Assembly (NCBI RefSeq): GCF_025152745.1
Contig: NZ_CP104040.1
Location: forward strand, 1,922,001 to 1,986,000
Source: Rhizobium sp. WSM4643
GTDB lineage: Bacteria > Pseudomonadota > Alphaproteobacteria > Rhizobiales > Rhizobiaceae
Length of the DNA stretch: 64,000 nucleotides
Reading direction: 5' to 3'
Below the pieces are notes generated by a model, which was given only the letters and a program-made list of their open reading frames with translations, searched no databases and had not been told where the DNA came from. The translations under genes were made by a program, and so were the position numbers. Below, one piece after another: positions 28,107-37,982 of the stretch (positions within the stretch are counted from its first letter, which is position 1; each line of letters begins with the position of its first letter).

Positions 28107-29933
28107 ATGTGCGGCATTGTGGGGATCGTCGGAACTGCGCCTGTTGCCGGGCGCCTGGTCGATGCGCTGAAGCGTCTCGAATATCGTGGTTACGATTCCG
28201 CCGGTGTCGCCACCATCCATGACGGCGTGATGGATCGCCGCCGCGCCGAGGGCAAGCTGTTCAATCTGGAAAAGCGCCTCGACAGCGAACCGCTGCCCGG
28301 CACCGTCGGCATCGCCCACACGCGCTGGGCGACCCATGGCGTTCCGAACGAGACCAATGCCCATCCGCATTTCGTCGAGGGCGTCGCGGTCGTCCATAAC
28401 GGCATCATCGAGAACTTCTCCGAGCTTCGCGACGAACTGACGGAAGAGGGCTCGGTCTTCGAAACCCAGACCGATACCGAAGTGGTCGCCCATCTGATGG
28501 CGAAATACCTGCGCGAAGGCCTGGAGCCGCGCGCCGCCATGCTGAAGATGCTGAACCGGGTAACCGGCGCCTATGCATTGGCCATCATGCTCAAGGCCGA
28601 TCCCGGTACGATCATGGCCGCCCGTTCCGGTCCGCCGCTTGCCGTCGGCTATGGCCGCGGCGAGATGTTCCTCGGCTCGGATGCGATCGCGCTCTCGCCC
28701 TTCACCAACGAGATCACCTATCTGGTCGACGGCGATTGCGCTGTCCTCACCCGCGATGGTGTCTCGGTGCTCGATTTTGCCGGCAAGCCGGTCAACCGCG
28801 CCCGGCAGACCTCGCAGGCGACCGCCTATGTCGTCGACAAGGGCAACCACCGCCACTTCATGGAAAAGGAAATCTACGAGCAGCCGGAGGTGATCTCTCA
28901 CGCGCTCAGTCACTATGTCGATTTCGCCGAGAACACCATCGGCGCCAACGCCGCCGCGATCGACTTCAAGGCGGCGACCGGCCTTGCCATCTCTGCCTGC
29001 GGTACTGCCTATCTCGCCGGCCTCGTCGGCAAATACTGGTTCGAGCGTTATGCCCGCCTGCCGGTCGAGATCGACGTCGCTTCCGAATTCCGCTACCGCG
29101 AAATGCCGCTGTCGCCGTCGCAGGCTGCGCTCTTCATCTCGCAGTCCGGCGAGACCGCCGATACGCTGGCATGCTTGCGCTATTGCCGCGAAAACGGCTT
29201 GAAGATCGGCGCCGTCGTCAATGTCCGCGAATCGACGATCGCGCGTGAATCCGACGCCGTCTTCCCGATCATGGCCGGCCCCGAAATCGGCGTCGCCTCG
29301 ACCAAGGCATTCACCTGCCAGCTTGCCGTGCTGGCAGCGCTGGCGATCGGCGCCGGCAAGGCGCGCGGCACGGTGAGTGCCGACGAGGAGAGGGCGCTGG
29401 TGCGCCATCTCGCCGAAATGCCGCGCATCATGAGCCGCGTGCTGAACCTCATCCAGCCGCAAATGGAAAGTCTGTCGCGCGAATTGTCGAAGTGCAAGGA
29501 CGTGCTCTATCTCGGCCGCGGCACCAGCTTCCCCCTCGCCATGGAAGGCGCGCTGAAGCTCAAGGAAATTTCCTATATCCACGCCGAAGGTTACGCCGCC
29601 GGCGAATTGAAGCACGGACCGATCGCGCTGATCGACGAGAACATGCCCGTCATCGTCATCGCCCCCTACGACCGTTTTTTCGAAAAGACCGTCTCGAACA
29701 TGCAGGAGGTCGCAGCCCGCGGCGGCCGCATCATCTTCATCACCGACGAGGCCGGTGCGGCTGCCTCGAAACTGCCGACCATGGCGACGATCGCCCTGCC
29801 TGTCGTCGACGAAATCATCGCGCCGATGATCTTCTCGCTGCCGATCCAGCTGCTCGCCTATCACACCGCCGTCTTCATGGGCACCGATGTCGATCAGCCG
29901 CGCAACCTGGCGAAATCGGTGACTGTGGAATAA
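28107..29933 (+). CDS. glmS: Glutamine-fructose-6-phosphate aminotransferase (isomerizing)
   Basis: 608-residue enzyme producing glucosamine-6-phosphate from fructose-6-phosphate and glutamine. The N-terminal Ntn glutaminase domain starts MCGIVGIVG, so Cys2 becomes the nucleophile after Met removal. Other glutaminase residues are in HTRWATHG and NGIIEN. Two SIS domains follow (about residues 285-425 and 455-600), with SQSGETADT in the first. It ends KSVTVE as GlmS does. Start 28107 is fixed by Cys2. No glmS riboswitch-like element was recognised upstream. Confidence 0.97.
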   Translation: MCGIVGIVGTAPVAGRLVDALKRLEYRGYDSAGVATIHDGVMDRRRAEGKLFNLEKRLDSEPLPGTVGIAHTRWATHGVPNETNAHPHFVEGVAVVHNGIIENFSELRDELTEEGSVFETQTDTEVVAHLMAKYLREGLEPRAAMLKMLNRVTGAYALAIMLKADPGTIMAARSGPPLAVGYGRGEMFLGSDAIALSPFTNEITYLVDGDCAVLTRDGVSVLDFAGKPVNRARQTSQATAYVVDKGNHRHFMEKEIYEQPEVISHALSHYVDFAENTIGANAAAIDFKAATGLAISACGTAYLAGLVGKYWFERYARLPVEIDVASEFRYREMPLSPSQAALFISQSGETADTLACLRYCRENGLKIGAVVNVRESTIARESDAVFPIMAGPEIGVASTKAFTCQLAVLAALAIGAGKARGTVSADEERALVRHLAEMPRIMSRVLNLIQPQMESLSRELSKCKDVLYLGRGTSFPLAMEGALKLKEISYIHAEGYAAGELKHGPIALIDENMPVIVIAPYDRFFEKTVSNMQEVAARGGRIIFITDEAGAAASKLPTMATIALPVVDEIIAPMIFSLPIQLLAYHTAVFMGTDVDQPRNLAKSVTVE

Positions 29934-30068
29934 GCCTGTAACGCCGCGACCGTGCCGCCGAAACATATTGTGCGACGCCCAGAATTCTGGCAGTTTTGGT
30001 CTGCGGACAAGGGGGAAGGGCCGGCGTTCCGGCCTGTCCAGGACTGAGATGGAGTTCATCTGGAAACG

Positions 30069-30776
30069 ATGGCCGACAACGCCCCCAGAATGCCGGTCGC
30101 GACCCGGCTGAGGAATAATTTTCTCGCAGGTTTGATCATCTGCGCCCCGATCGCGATCACCATCTGGCTGACCTGGACCTTCATCCACTGGTCGGACAGT
30201 TGGGTCCGGCCCTATATTCCGGCACGTTGGAATCCGGAAAGCTATCTCAATTTCGCTATTCCCGGTTTCGGTCTGCTGACAGCCGTTATCCTGATCACCG
30301 TCGTCGGCTTTCTCGGCAAGAACCTCATCGGCCAGAGCATCGTCGGTTTCGGCGAATCCGTCGTCCAGCGCATGCCGCTCGTACGGACGATCTACAGAAG
30401 CGTGAAGCAGATTTTCGAAACCGTGCTGAAGGAGCAGTCGAACTCCTTCAAGAAAGTCGGCCTCATCGAATATCCAAGTCCCGGTCTCTGGGCGCTGGTT
30501 TTCGTCGCCACCGACGCCAAAGGCGAAATCGCTTCGAAGTTCAATGCGATGGGCCAGGATATGGTCGCGGTCTTCCTGCCGCCGACGCCGGTGCCGACGG
30601 CCGGTTTCCTCGTCTTCGTACCGCGTGAGAAGATCGTCGTGCTCGACATGTCGCCGGAGGATGCCGCCAAGTTCCTGATTTCGGGCGGTCTCGTGGCTCC
30701 TGAGATCCCCCAGCCGGAGCCGAAGCAGAAGCACTTGCCGCGGCCGAAGCCGGTGGCAGTTTCCAAGGCCGAATGA
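30069..30776 (+). CDS. DUF502 family membrane protein
   Basis: 235-residue protein with two N-terminal hydrophobic segments (FLAGLIICAPIAITIWLTWTF and the GFGLLTAVILITVVGFLGKN region), a soluble middle and a proline/lysine-rich tail. The middle carries VRTIYRSVKQIFETVL, the DUF502 hallmark. Function is not established; plant relatives are the LIKE-COV proteins linked to vascular patterning and trafficking. It stands alone between glmS and the convergent recG. Confidence 0.9.
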   Translation: MADNAPRMPVATRLRNNFLAGLIICAPIAITIWLTWTFIHWSDSWVRPYIPARWNPESYLNFAIPGFGLLTAVILITVVGFLGKNLIGQSIVGFGESVVQRMPLVRTIYRSVKQIFETVLKEQSNSFKKVGLIEYPSPGLWALVFVATDAKGEIASKFNAMGQDMVAVFLPPTPVPTAGFLVFVPREKIVVLDMSPEDAAKFLISGGLVAPEIPQPEPKQKHLPRPKPVAVSKAE

Positions 30777-30777
30777 T

Positions 30778-30826
30778 GCATGTCGCCCAAAAGTGTTCAG
30801 CGGTTTTGGGATAACGACATGCATGG
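30778..30826 (+). repeat. Dispersed intergenic repeat, family A, copy 2
   Basis: Same 49-base element as 1748-1796, same strand, again beginning within two bases of the upstream gene's stop codon and followed by a perfect GC-rich hairpin. Confidence 0.8.
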
Positions 30827-30836
30827 AAGGACGACT

Positions 30837-30860
30837 TAAAGCGCGCCGCGGCGCGCTTTA
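30837..30860. terminator. Bidirectional palindromic terminator overlapping the recG stop
   Basis: A perfect 24-base palindrome (12-bp arms TAAAGCGCGCCG) whose last three bases are the recG stop codon on the minus strand. It lies between the convergent DUF502 and recG genes and probably terminates both. Confidence 0.65.
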
Positions 30861-32963
30861 TCCCGCTCTAAGAAAACGGATCGCCTCGTCGCGGCGGAAA
30901 AGATAGAGCAGCGTGCGAATCGCCGTGCCTCTCTCGGTGGTCAATTCCGGATCGCGCTCGATGAGGTAAGCCGCATCCTTGCGGGCAATCTCCAGCAGGT
31001 CGGCATGCGCCTCGAGGCTGGCGATGCGGAAACCCGGCGTGCCGGATTGCCTTGTGCCGAGCAATTCGCCTTCACCGCGCAGCTTCAGGTCCTCCTCGGC
31101 AATGCGGAAGCCGTCCTCCGTCTCCCGCATGATCGAAAGCCTGGCATGGCCGGTCTCGCCGAGCGGTCCCTTGTAGAGCAGGATGCAGGTTGAGGCCTCG
31201 TCGCCGCGCCCGACGCGGCCGCGCAGCTGATGCAATTGCGCCAGGCCGAAACGCTCGGCATGCTCGATCACCATGATCGTCGCATCCGGCACGTCGACAC
31301 CGACCTCGACGACGGTGGTGGCGACGAGCAGCCGGGTCTCGCCGTTCTTGAACGCCATCATCGCCGCGTCCTTCTCCGGTCCGCTCATGCGGCCGTGGAT
31401 CAGGCCGACATCAGGGCCAAGCGCTGAGACCAGCGTCGCATGCCGCTCCTCGGCCGACATCAGGTCGAGCTCTTCGGACTCCTCGACCAGCGGGCAGATC
31501 CAGTAGGCCTTCTTGCCCTCGGCAATCGCGCTTTGCAGCCGCCCGACGATTTCGCCGGTCCGCTCCATCGGCACGGTGATCGTCTGGATCGGCTTGCGAC
31601 CGGCCGGTTTTTCGGTGAGCTTGGAGACGTCCATGTCGCCGAAGGCGGCGAGCACCAGCGTGCGCGGGATCGGCGTCGCCGTCATGACAAGCATGTGCGG
31701 CGAGAGGCCCTTGGCGGTCAGCCGCAGGCGCTGATGCACGCCGAAACGGTGCTGCTCGTCGACGACGGCAAGCATCAGATTGGCGTAGGCGACGCTATCC
31801 TGGAACAGCGCATGCGTGCCGATGATGATCTGGGCAGCACCCGAGCCGATGCGCTCCAGGATTTCCTCCCTTTCGCGTCCCTTGGTGCGCCCGGTCAGCA
31901 CCTCGATGCCGAGCCCGGCGCCTGCGGTGAATTTCGAGATCGTCGCGTGATGTTGCCGCGCCAGGATTTCGGTCGGCGCCATCAGCACGGCCTGGCCGCC
32001 GCTCTCGATCACCGCTGCCATCGCCATCAGCGCCACCAGCGTCTTGCCGGAACCGACATCGCCCTGCAGCAGCCGCAGCATGCGCTCGTTGCCGGCCATA
32101 TCCTTCAAAACCTCGGTGATTGCCTCGTTCTGGCTTGATGTGAGCGAGAAGGGCAAAGTCTTCAGGATCTTGCTGCTGATGGCGCCGGTGGCATGCACCG
32201 GCTGGCCCGCCACCTTGCGCAGCCTCTGCCGCACCAGGCTCAGCGACAGCTGGCCGGCGAGGAATTCGTCATAGGCAAGCCGCCGCCGGGCAGGGGCCTG
32301 CGGGTCGATATCGGTGGGATCGCGCGGCTCGTGCAGCATGTGGAAGCTGTCGCGGATCGACGGCAGGCCCTGTCTCTCTGTCAACGCCAGGTCGATCCAT
32401 TCCGGCAGCTCGGGAAAACGCGGCAGGCCGGCGTCGATGATCTTGCGCAGCGTCTTCGGTGAAAGTCCTGCCGTCAGCGGATAGATCGGCTCGACCAGCG
32501 GCAGGCTCTCCGTCTCGTCGGCCCTGACGATATAGTCGGGATGCACCATCGAGGCGCGGCCGTTGAACCAGTCGATCTTGCCGCTGACGGTCACCTCCGC
32601 GTCAACGGGCAGCTGCTTTTCCAGCCAGGCCGCCTGTCCGCGGAAAAACACCAGCGTCAGCTCGCCGGTCTCATCATGCAGGAAGACGCGGTAAGGGATA
32701 TTGCTTTTGCCGCGCGGCGGCACTTGGTGCCGGTCGACGCGCGCCGTGATCGTTACGATCGCACCCTGTGGCGCGCGGGCGATGCCCGGCTGGTTGCGCC
32801 GGTCGATCAGCGAGAAGGGCGCGTGGAAAAGCAGATCGATGACCCGGCAATCCTCCAGCGTCTCGCGCCCGAGCAGCTTGACCAGCAGGTCGGCGATCTT
32901 CGGTCCGACGCCCGGAAGGCCCGAAATAGGGGAGAACAGCGGATCGAGAATGGCGGGGCGCAT
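30858..32963 (-). CDS. recG: ATP-dependent DNA helicase RecG
   Basis: 701-residue helicase that reverses stalled replication forks and processes recombination intermediates. An N-terminal wedge/OB domain (about residues 1-250) is followed by helicase motifs: Walker A LLQGDVGSGKT, the DExH box VVDEQHRFG, MTATPIPRTL, and motif VI region HQLRGRVGRG. The start at 32963 (MRPAILDPLF) agrees with the family; 15 upstream codons are rejected. It is divergent from sdhE-mfd, a repair-rich neighbourhood. Confidence 0.96.
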   Translation of the reverse strand: MRPAILDPLFSPISGLPGVGPKIADLLVKLLGRETLEDCRVIDLLFHAPFSLIDRRNQPGIARAPQGAIVTITARVDRHQVPPRGKSNIPYRVFLHDETGELTLVFFRGQAAWLEKQLPVDAEVTVSGKIDWFNGRASMVHPDYIVRADETESLPLVEPIYPLTAGLSPKTLRKIIDAGLPRFPELPEWIDLALTERQGLPSIRDSFHMLHEPRDPTDIDPQAPARRRLAYDEFLAGQLSLSLVRQRLRKVAGQPVHATGAISSKILKTLPFSLTSSQNEAITEVLKDMAGNERMLRLLQGDVGSGKTLVALMAMAAVIESGGQAVLMAPTEILARQHHATISKFTAGAGLGIEVLTGRTKGREREEILERIGSGAAQIIIGTHALFQDSVAYANLMLAVVDEQHRFGVHQRLRLTAKGLSPHMLVMTATPIPRTLVLAAFGDMDVSKLTEKPAGRKPIQTITVPMERTGEIVGRLQSAIAEGKKAYWICPLVEESEELDLMSAEERHATLVSALGPDVGLIHGRMSGPEKDAAMMAFKNGETRLLVATTVVEVGVDVPDATIMVIEHAERFGLAQLHQLRGRVGRGDEASTCILLYKGPLGETGHARLSIMRETEDGFRIAEEDLKLRGEGELLGTRQSGTPGFRIASLEAHADLLEIARKDAAYLIERDPELTTERGTAIRTLLYLFRRDEAIRFLRAG

Positions 32964-33055
32964 GCGGCCAAAATGCGATGAACAATGCGGCCTTGGCAAG
33001 GCTGACAAGCCGCTTTCCAGGGTCTATAGAGGCGCATCAACAGGAAGGTAATGCC

Positions 33056-33361
33056 ATGACAGGTGTCACGCTCACCAGTGCCGGTCTCGACCCGCGCCGC
33101 CGCCGGATCCTTTTCCGCTGCTGGCATCGCGGCATCCGCGAGATGGATCTGGTCTTCGGCCAATTCGCCGAAGCCGAGGTCGCCAGACTGTCGGAAGCCG
33201 AGCTCGACGAGTTCGAGACGATCATGGCGGAAGAGGACAATGATCTCGTCCGCTGGATCATGGGAACATGGCCGGTGCCTGAGCGTTTCCAGACCCCGAT
33301 GTTTGCCCGCATCGCCGCCTACAAGCCCGATTTTGACAAGCCCCTCAGGACGCCGGAATGA
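33056..33361 (+). CDS. sdhE: FAD assembly factor SdhE
   Basis: 101-residue small helical protein that promotes covalent flavinylation of succinate dehydrogenase SdhA. The RGxxE signature is visible as HRGIREMD, preceded by RRRILFRCWHRG. It also has EDNDLVRWIMG typical of the family. The start at 33056 has AGGAAGG 5-10 bases upstream. It overlaps mfd by ATGA, so translation is probably coupled, although the two functions are unrelated. Confidence 0.92.
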   Translation: MTGVTLTSAGLDPRRRRILFRCWHRGIREMDLVFGQFAEAEVARLSEAELDEFETIMAEEDNDLVRWIMGTWPVPERFQTPMFARIAAYKPDFDKPLRTPE

Positions 33362-36300
33362 TCCCTGGTTTCGATGCGAAGAAGCTTGCGGCCATTGCCG
33401 AGCCGCTGACGATCGGCAATGTGCCGGCAGGCCTTGAAACGCTGCTGCTCGCCGAGCTCGCGCGAACGGGAGAGCCGGTCGCCTATGTCATGTCCGACGG
33501 CCACCGCATGGCCGATCTCGAACAGATGCTGGGCTTCGTCGCCCCCGACATTCCGGTTCTCACCTTGCCGGCCTGGGACTGTCTGCCATATGACCGCGTC
33601 TCGCCGAGCGCCGATACCTCGGCTCGCCGGCTGGCCGCACTCGGCGGCCTCATCGCCCATCGCAAGAAGCCGCATGCGGCAATCGTGCTCGTCACCGCCA
33701 ATGCCATGCTGCAGAAGGTGGCGCCGCAGGATGTCATCGAAAGCCTGAGTTTTTCGGCCCGACCCGGTAACCAGCTGCGCATGGACGATCTCGCCGGCCG
33801 CCTGGAGCGCAACGGCTTCGAGCGCGTCGCCACCGTTCGCGAAGTCGGCGAATATGCCGTGCGCGGCGGCATTCTCGACGTCTTCGTGCCGGGTTCCGAA
33901 GAGCCGGTCCGCCTCGATTTCTTCGGCGACACGCTGGAAAGCATCCGCAGCTTCGATCCGGCCAGCCAGCGCACGATCGGGCAGGTGCGCTCCCTCGATC
34001 TCAACCCGATGAGCGAGGTGACGCTGACCCCGGATACGATCAGCCGTTTTCGCAAGAATTACCTCTCTGCTTTCGGTGCGACCACGCGTGACGACGCGCT
34101 GTATCTCGCCGTCTCCGAAGGCCGCCGTTACCCCGGCATGGAGCACTGGCTGCCGCTTTTCTACGAGAAGCTCGATACCGTCTTTGATTATTTGAGCGGC
34201 TTCCGGTTCGTCATCGATCATACGGTCCGCGAAGCAGCCGAAGAGCGCTCCAAGCTCGTTTTTGACTATTACGACGCCCGCCTGAATTCCGGCCAGCCGG
34301 TCAAGGGGATGACGCAGGGCACGCCTTACAAGCCGGTGACGCCGGGCCAGCTCTATCTCGACAGCAAGCTTTTCGTCAAAACCCTCGATGCGCTCGGCGC
34401 GATCCGCATCAGCCCCTTTAACGAGCACGAGGGCGAGGCGCGGCGGGTCGTCAACATCGACGCCCGCCAGGGCCAGCGCTGGGCTCGTTCGAATGCCGAA
34501 GGCGGCGGCGATGCCGAACGCATCAATATCTTCGACGTCGTCGTCAAGCATATTGCCGATCGCCGCGCCGCCGGCGCGAAAGTGCTCGTCACCGCCTGGA
34601 CCGAAGGCTCGCTGGAACGCCTGCTGCAGGTGCTGAACGAACATGGCCTGGAAAAGGTCAAGTCGATCGAGGCGCTGAAGGATGTCGGCTCGCTGGCGAG
34701 AGGTGAGGCGGCTGCTGCCGTGCTCAGCCTCGAAGCCGGCTTCGAGGCCGGCGACCTCGTCGTCATCGGCGAGCAGGATATATTAGGCGACCGCATGGTG
34801 CGCCGCTCCAAGCGCCGCAAGCGCGCCGCCGATTTCATCTCGGAAGTCGCGGGCCTCGACGAAGGCTCGATCGTCGTCCATGCCGAACATGGTATCGGCC
34901 GCTTCATCGGGCTCAGGACCATCGAGGCCGCAGGCGCGCCGCATGCCTGCCTCGAGCTGCAGTATGCCGACGAGGCCAAGCTCTTCCTGCCGGTCGAAAA
35001 CATCGATCTTCTCTCCCGTTACGGCGGCGAGGGCACCGAAGCCCAGCTCGACAAGCTCGGCGGCGGCGCCTGGCAGATGCGCAAGGCCAAGCTCAAGAAG
35101 CGCCTGCTCGATATGGCCGATGCGCTGATCCGCATCGCCGCCGAGCGCCTGACGCGCCATGCGCCGATGCTGACGACGCCGGAAGGCCTTTACGACGAAT
35201 TCGCCGCCCGCTTCCCCTATGACGAGACCGAGGACCAGGAAAACGCCATCGAGGCGGTGCGCTCCGATCTCGGCGCCGGCCGGCCGATGGATCGCCTCGT
35301 CTGCGGCGACGTCGGCTTCGGCAAGACCGAAGTGGCGTTGCGCGCCGCCTTCGTCGCAGCGATGAACGGCGCCCAGGTCGCCATCGTCGTGCCGACGACG
35401 CTGCTGTCCCGCCAGCATTTCAAAACCTTTTCCGATCGTTTCCGCGGTCTGCCGGTGCGCATCCAGCAGGCCTCGCGCCTCGTCGGCGCCAAGGAACTGG
35501 CGCTGACCAAGAAGGAGGTGGCGGAAGGCAAGACCGATATCGTCGTCGGCACCCATGCGCTGCTCGGCGCCGGCATTAAATTCGCCAATCTCGGCCTGCT
35601 CGTCATCGACGAGGAGCAGCATTTCGGCGTCAAGCACAAGGAGCGGCTGAAGGAGCTGAAGAGCGACGTGCACGTGCTGACGCTGTCGGCAACGCCGATC
35701 CCGCGCACGCTGCAGCTTGCCATGACCGGCGTGCGCGAACTGTCGCTGATCACCACGCCGCCGGTCGACCGCATGGCGGTGCGCACCTTCATCTCGCCCT
35801 TCGACAGCCTGGTCATCCGCGAGACGCTGATGCGCGAGCATTATCGCGGCGGCCAGAGCTTCTATGTTTGCCCCAGGCTTGCCGACCTCGAGGATGTGCA
35901 TGCCTTCCTGCAGTCGGATGTGCCGGAGCTGAAGGTCGCCGTCGCCCATGGCCAGATGCCGGCCGGCGAACTCGAAGACATCATGAACGCCTTTTATGAA
36001 GGCCGCTACGACGTGCTGTTGTCCACAACCATCGTCGAATCCGGCCTCGACGTGCCTACAGCCAACACGCTGATCGTCCACCGCGCCGACATGTTCGGCC
36101 TTGCCCAGCTCTATCAGCTGCGTGGCCGCGTCGGCCGCTCGAAGGTGCGCGCTTTCGCGCTCTTCACCCTGCCGGTCAACAAGGTGCTGACGGCCACCGC
36201 CGAACGCCGGTTGAAGGTGCTGCAGTCGCTGGATACGCTCGGTGCCGGCTTCCAGCTGGCAAGCCACGACCTCGATATCCGCGGCGCCGGCAACCTGCTC

Positions 36301-36858
36301 GGCGAGGAGCAGTCCGGCCACATCAAGGAGGTCGGTTTCGAGCTTTACCAGCAGATGCTGGAAGAGGCGGTCGCCGAGGTGAAGGGTGTCGACGAGATCC
36401 ACGACACCGGCTGGTCGCCGCAGATCTCCGTCGGCACGACGGTAATGATCCCGGAAGGATACGTGCCCGACCTGCATCTGCGCATGGCGCTCTACCGCCG
36501 TCTCGGCGAAATCACCGAACTCAAGGAGATCGACGGCTTCGGCGCCGAGATGATCGACCGCTTCGGCCCGATGCCGATCGAAGTCCAGCATCTGCTGAAG
36601 ATCGTCTACATCAAGTCGCTCTGCCGCACCGCCAATGTCGAAAAACTCGATGCCGGCCCGAAGGGTGTCGTCGTGCAGTTCCGCAACAAGGAATTCGCCA
36701 ATCCGGCCAACCTCGTCGGTTATATCGGCAAACAGGGCACGATGGCGAAGATCCGTCCCGACCACAGCCTGTTCCTGACCCGAGACCTGCCGACGCCGGA
36801 AAAACGCCTGCAGGGGGCAGCGGTCATCATGACGCAACTGGCCGAACTCGCGAAATAG
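33358..36858 (+). CDS. mfd: Transcription-repair coupling factor
   Basis: 1166-residue translocase that removes RNA polymerase stalled at DNA lesions and recruits UvrA. The UvrB-like N-terminal modules come first, then the RNA-polymerase-interacting domain (HAEHGIGRFIGL, about residue 505). The RecG-like motor follows: Walker A LVCGDVGFGKTEVALRAA, DEEQHFGVKHKERL, LSATPIPRTLQLAM, and QLRGRVGRSKVRAFAL. A C-terminal UvrA-masking domain closes the protein. Length is usual. uvrA itself lies about 12 kb downstream. Confidence 0.96.
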   Translation: MIPGFDAKKLAAIAEPLTIGNVPAGLETLLLAELARTGEPVAYVMSDGHRMADLEQMLGFVAPDIPVLTLPAWDCLPYDRVSPSADTSARRLAALGGLIAHRKKPHAAIVLVTANAMLQKVAPQDVIESLSFSARPGNQLRMDDLAGRLERNGFERVATVREVGEYAVRGGILDVFVPGSEEPVRLDFFGDTLESIRSFDPASQRTIGQVRSLDLNPMSEVTLTPDTISRFRKNYLSAFGATTRDDALYLAVSEGRRYPGMEHWLPLFYEKLDTVFDYLSGFRFVIDHTVREAAEERSKLVFDYYDARLNSGQPVKGMTQGTPYKPVTPGQLYLDSKLFVKTLDALGAIRISPFNEHEGEARRVVNIDARQGQRWARSNAEGGGDAERINIFDVVVKHIADRRAAGAKVLVTAWTEGSLERLLQVLNEHGLEKVKSIEALKDVGSLARGEAAAAVLSLEAGFEAGDLVVIGEQDILGDRMVRRSKRRKRAADFISEVAGLDEGSIVVHAEHGIGRFIGLRTIEAAGAPHACLELQYADEAKLFLPVENIDLLSRYGGEGTEAQLDKLGGGAWQMRKAKLKKRLLDMADALIRIAAERLTRHAPMLTTPEGLYDEFAARFPYDETEDQENAIEAVRSDLGAGRPMDRLVCGDVGFGKTEVALRAAFVAAMNGAQVAIVVPTTLLSRQHFKTFSDRFRGLPVRIQQASRLVGAKELALTKKEVAEGKTDIVVGTHALLGAGIKFANLGLLVIDEEQHFGVKHKERLKELKSDVHVLTLSATPIPRTLQLAMTGVRELSLITTPPVDRMAVRTFISPFDSLVIRETLMREHYRGGQSFYVCPRLADLEDVHAFLQSDVPELKVAVAHGQMPAGELEDIMNAFYEGRYDVLLSTTIVESGLDVPTANTLIVHRADMFGLAQLYQLRGRVGRSKVRAFALFTLPVNKVLTATAERRLKVLQSLDTLGAGFQLASHDLDIRGAGNLLGEEQSGHIKEVGFELYQQMLEEAVAEVKGVDEIHDTGWSPQISVGTTVMIPEGYVPDLHLRMALYRRLGEITELKEIDGFGAEMIDRFGPMPIEVQHLLKIVYIKSLCRTANVEKLDAGPKGVVVQFRNKEFANPANLVGYIGKQGTMAKIRPDHSLFLTRDLPTPEKRLQGAAVIMTQLAELAK

Positions 36859-36908
36859 AGCAATTCGAGTAAAAGCGTCCGGAACTGCGTGGAAAAGGGA
36901 GATTGAGA

Positions 36909-37376
36909 ATGGCGACATACGGCGCAACGATCGCCTGGCAGCGGAACGGCGAGACCTTCACCGACAACCGCTACAGCCGCGCCCACCGCTGGAGTTTCGA
37001 TGGCGGCATCGAGGTGAGGGCGTCCTCGTCGGCGCATGTCGTCCCGCTGCCCTATTCCGCCGAGGATGCCGTCGATCCGGAAGAGGCTTTCGTCGCTTCG
37101 CTCTCCAGCTGCCACATGCTCTGGTTCCTGTCGCTCGCCGCCAAACAGCGATTCTGCGTCGACAGCTACACCGATGCCGCCGAAGGCGTGATGGAAAAGA
37201 ATGCCGAGGGCCGCCTTGCCATGACCGTCGTGACGCTCCGTCCGCATGTCGTCTTCAGCGGCGAGAAGCAGCCCTCGTTAAGCGAGTTCGAAGCCCTGCA
37301 CCATCGCGCCCACGACGAATGCTTCATCGCCAATTCGGTGAAGACCGAGGTGCGCTGCTTTCCGGTTCTGGGCTGA
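36909..37376 (+). CDS. OsmC family peroxiredoxin-like protein
   Basis: 155-residue protein of the OsmC/Ohr fold, which reduces organic hydroperoxides through a cysteine pair. The helix carrying the first reactive cysteine is SLSSCHMLWFLSLAA, followed by FCVDSY; a further cysteine is in HDECFIANS. The arrangement fits the YhfA/OsmC-like branch more than Ohr. AAGGGAG precedes the ATG. A short degenerate repeat-like sequence occupies the gap to mfd. Confidence 0.87.
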   Translation: MATYGATIAWQRNGETFTDNRYSRAHRWSFDGGIEVRASSSAHVVPLPYSAEDAVDPEEAFVASLSSCHMLWFLSLAAKQRFCVDSYTDAAEGVMEKNAEGRLAMTVVTLRPHVVFSGEKQPSLSEFEALHHRAHDECFIANSVKTEVRCFPVLG

Positions 37377-37413
37377 GCTGCCGCAATAATTACGCGCACC
37401 AGATTTGGCGGCT

Positions 37414-37971
37414 TCAATCGCCCGGCGGTTCTGACCAGCCGATCAGCTTTGCCCAGTCATTGGCGCCGTCCATGATGATGTCGAACACCGGATCCTTAAT
37501 GTCGTAGTAGAAATCGACGTCGTCGGGAAACCGTTGGGCAAGCCGCTGCTTGATCAGAGCGTAGGCGTTTCCCGCTATCGGATGGGCGCGCAGGAAGTCG
37601 CGGCAAAGGAGAGAGTAGCGTTGATTGAAACGGCCTTTCTCGCGGATGTGCAAATTCGCCGGACGCCCGTTGCTGCGATAGAAGGCCTTGCGCAGTTCGC
37701 CTTCCGCCAGATCAACTCCCGGAGGGCAGTGATCGATGACGATTGGTCTGCGCTCGAAGCCTGCCTCTTCGAATGCGTCAGCATCGACGTCGGCGAGATC
37801 GTGCACCGTTAGTTGAATATCGATGATATTCTTGGCGGGAAGCCCGGGAACGGCGGTCGAGCCGATATGATGCAGATATGCCCCGGCGGGTGCTGCGCTC
37901 ATGATTGCGGATTTGAGGGTCGCAAAATCCTCGACCCAGCTTTGCCGTGGCTCCTCAATTTCGATCCGCAT
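37414..37971 (-). CDS. GrpB/UPF0157 family protein (nucleotidyltransferase-like fold)
   Basis: 185-residue protein of the family once named GrpB, now seen as nucleotidyltransferase-fold proteins of unclear activity. Signature elements are HIGSTAVPGLPAKNIIDIQLTV (about residues 35-57) and FRDFLRAHP-like CRDFLRAHPIAGNAYALIKQ. The two conserved aspartate positions are present in the IDIQLTV strand region. It starts 11 bases after the DsbA-like stop and may be co-transcribed with it. Confidence 0.87.
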   Translation of the reverse strand: MRIEIEEPRQSWVEDFATLKSAIMSAAPAGAYLHHIGSTAVPGLPAKNIIDIQLTVHDLADVDADAFEEAGFERRPIVIDHCPPGVDLAEGELRKAFYRSNGRPANLHIREKGRFNQRYSLLCRDFLRAHPIAGNAYALIKQRLAQRFPDDVDFYYDIKDPVFDIIMDGANDWAKLIGWSEPPGD

Positions 37972-37982
37972 GACCGGTAGCG

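Noticed and set aside
28092..30824. A 910-codon open frame on the minus strand
   Set aside because: It lies wholly antisense to glmS and the DUF502 gene, which are unmistakable, and also crosses the gap between them. Long antisense frames are expected in high-GC DNA. Its product is low in recognisable motifs and rich in Asp/His/Arg/Gly.
34783..36927. A 714-codon open frame on the minus strand
   Set aside because: Antisense to mfd, with no ribosome-binding site or recognisable domain.
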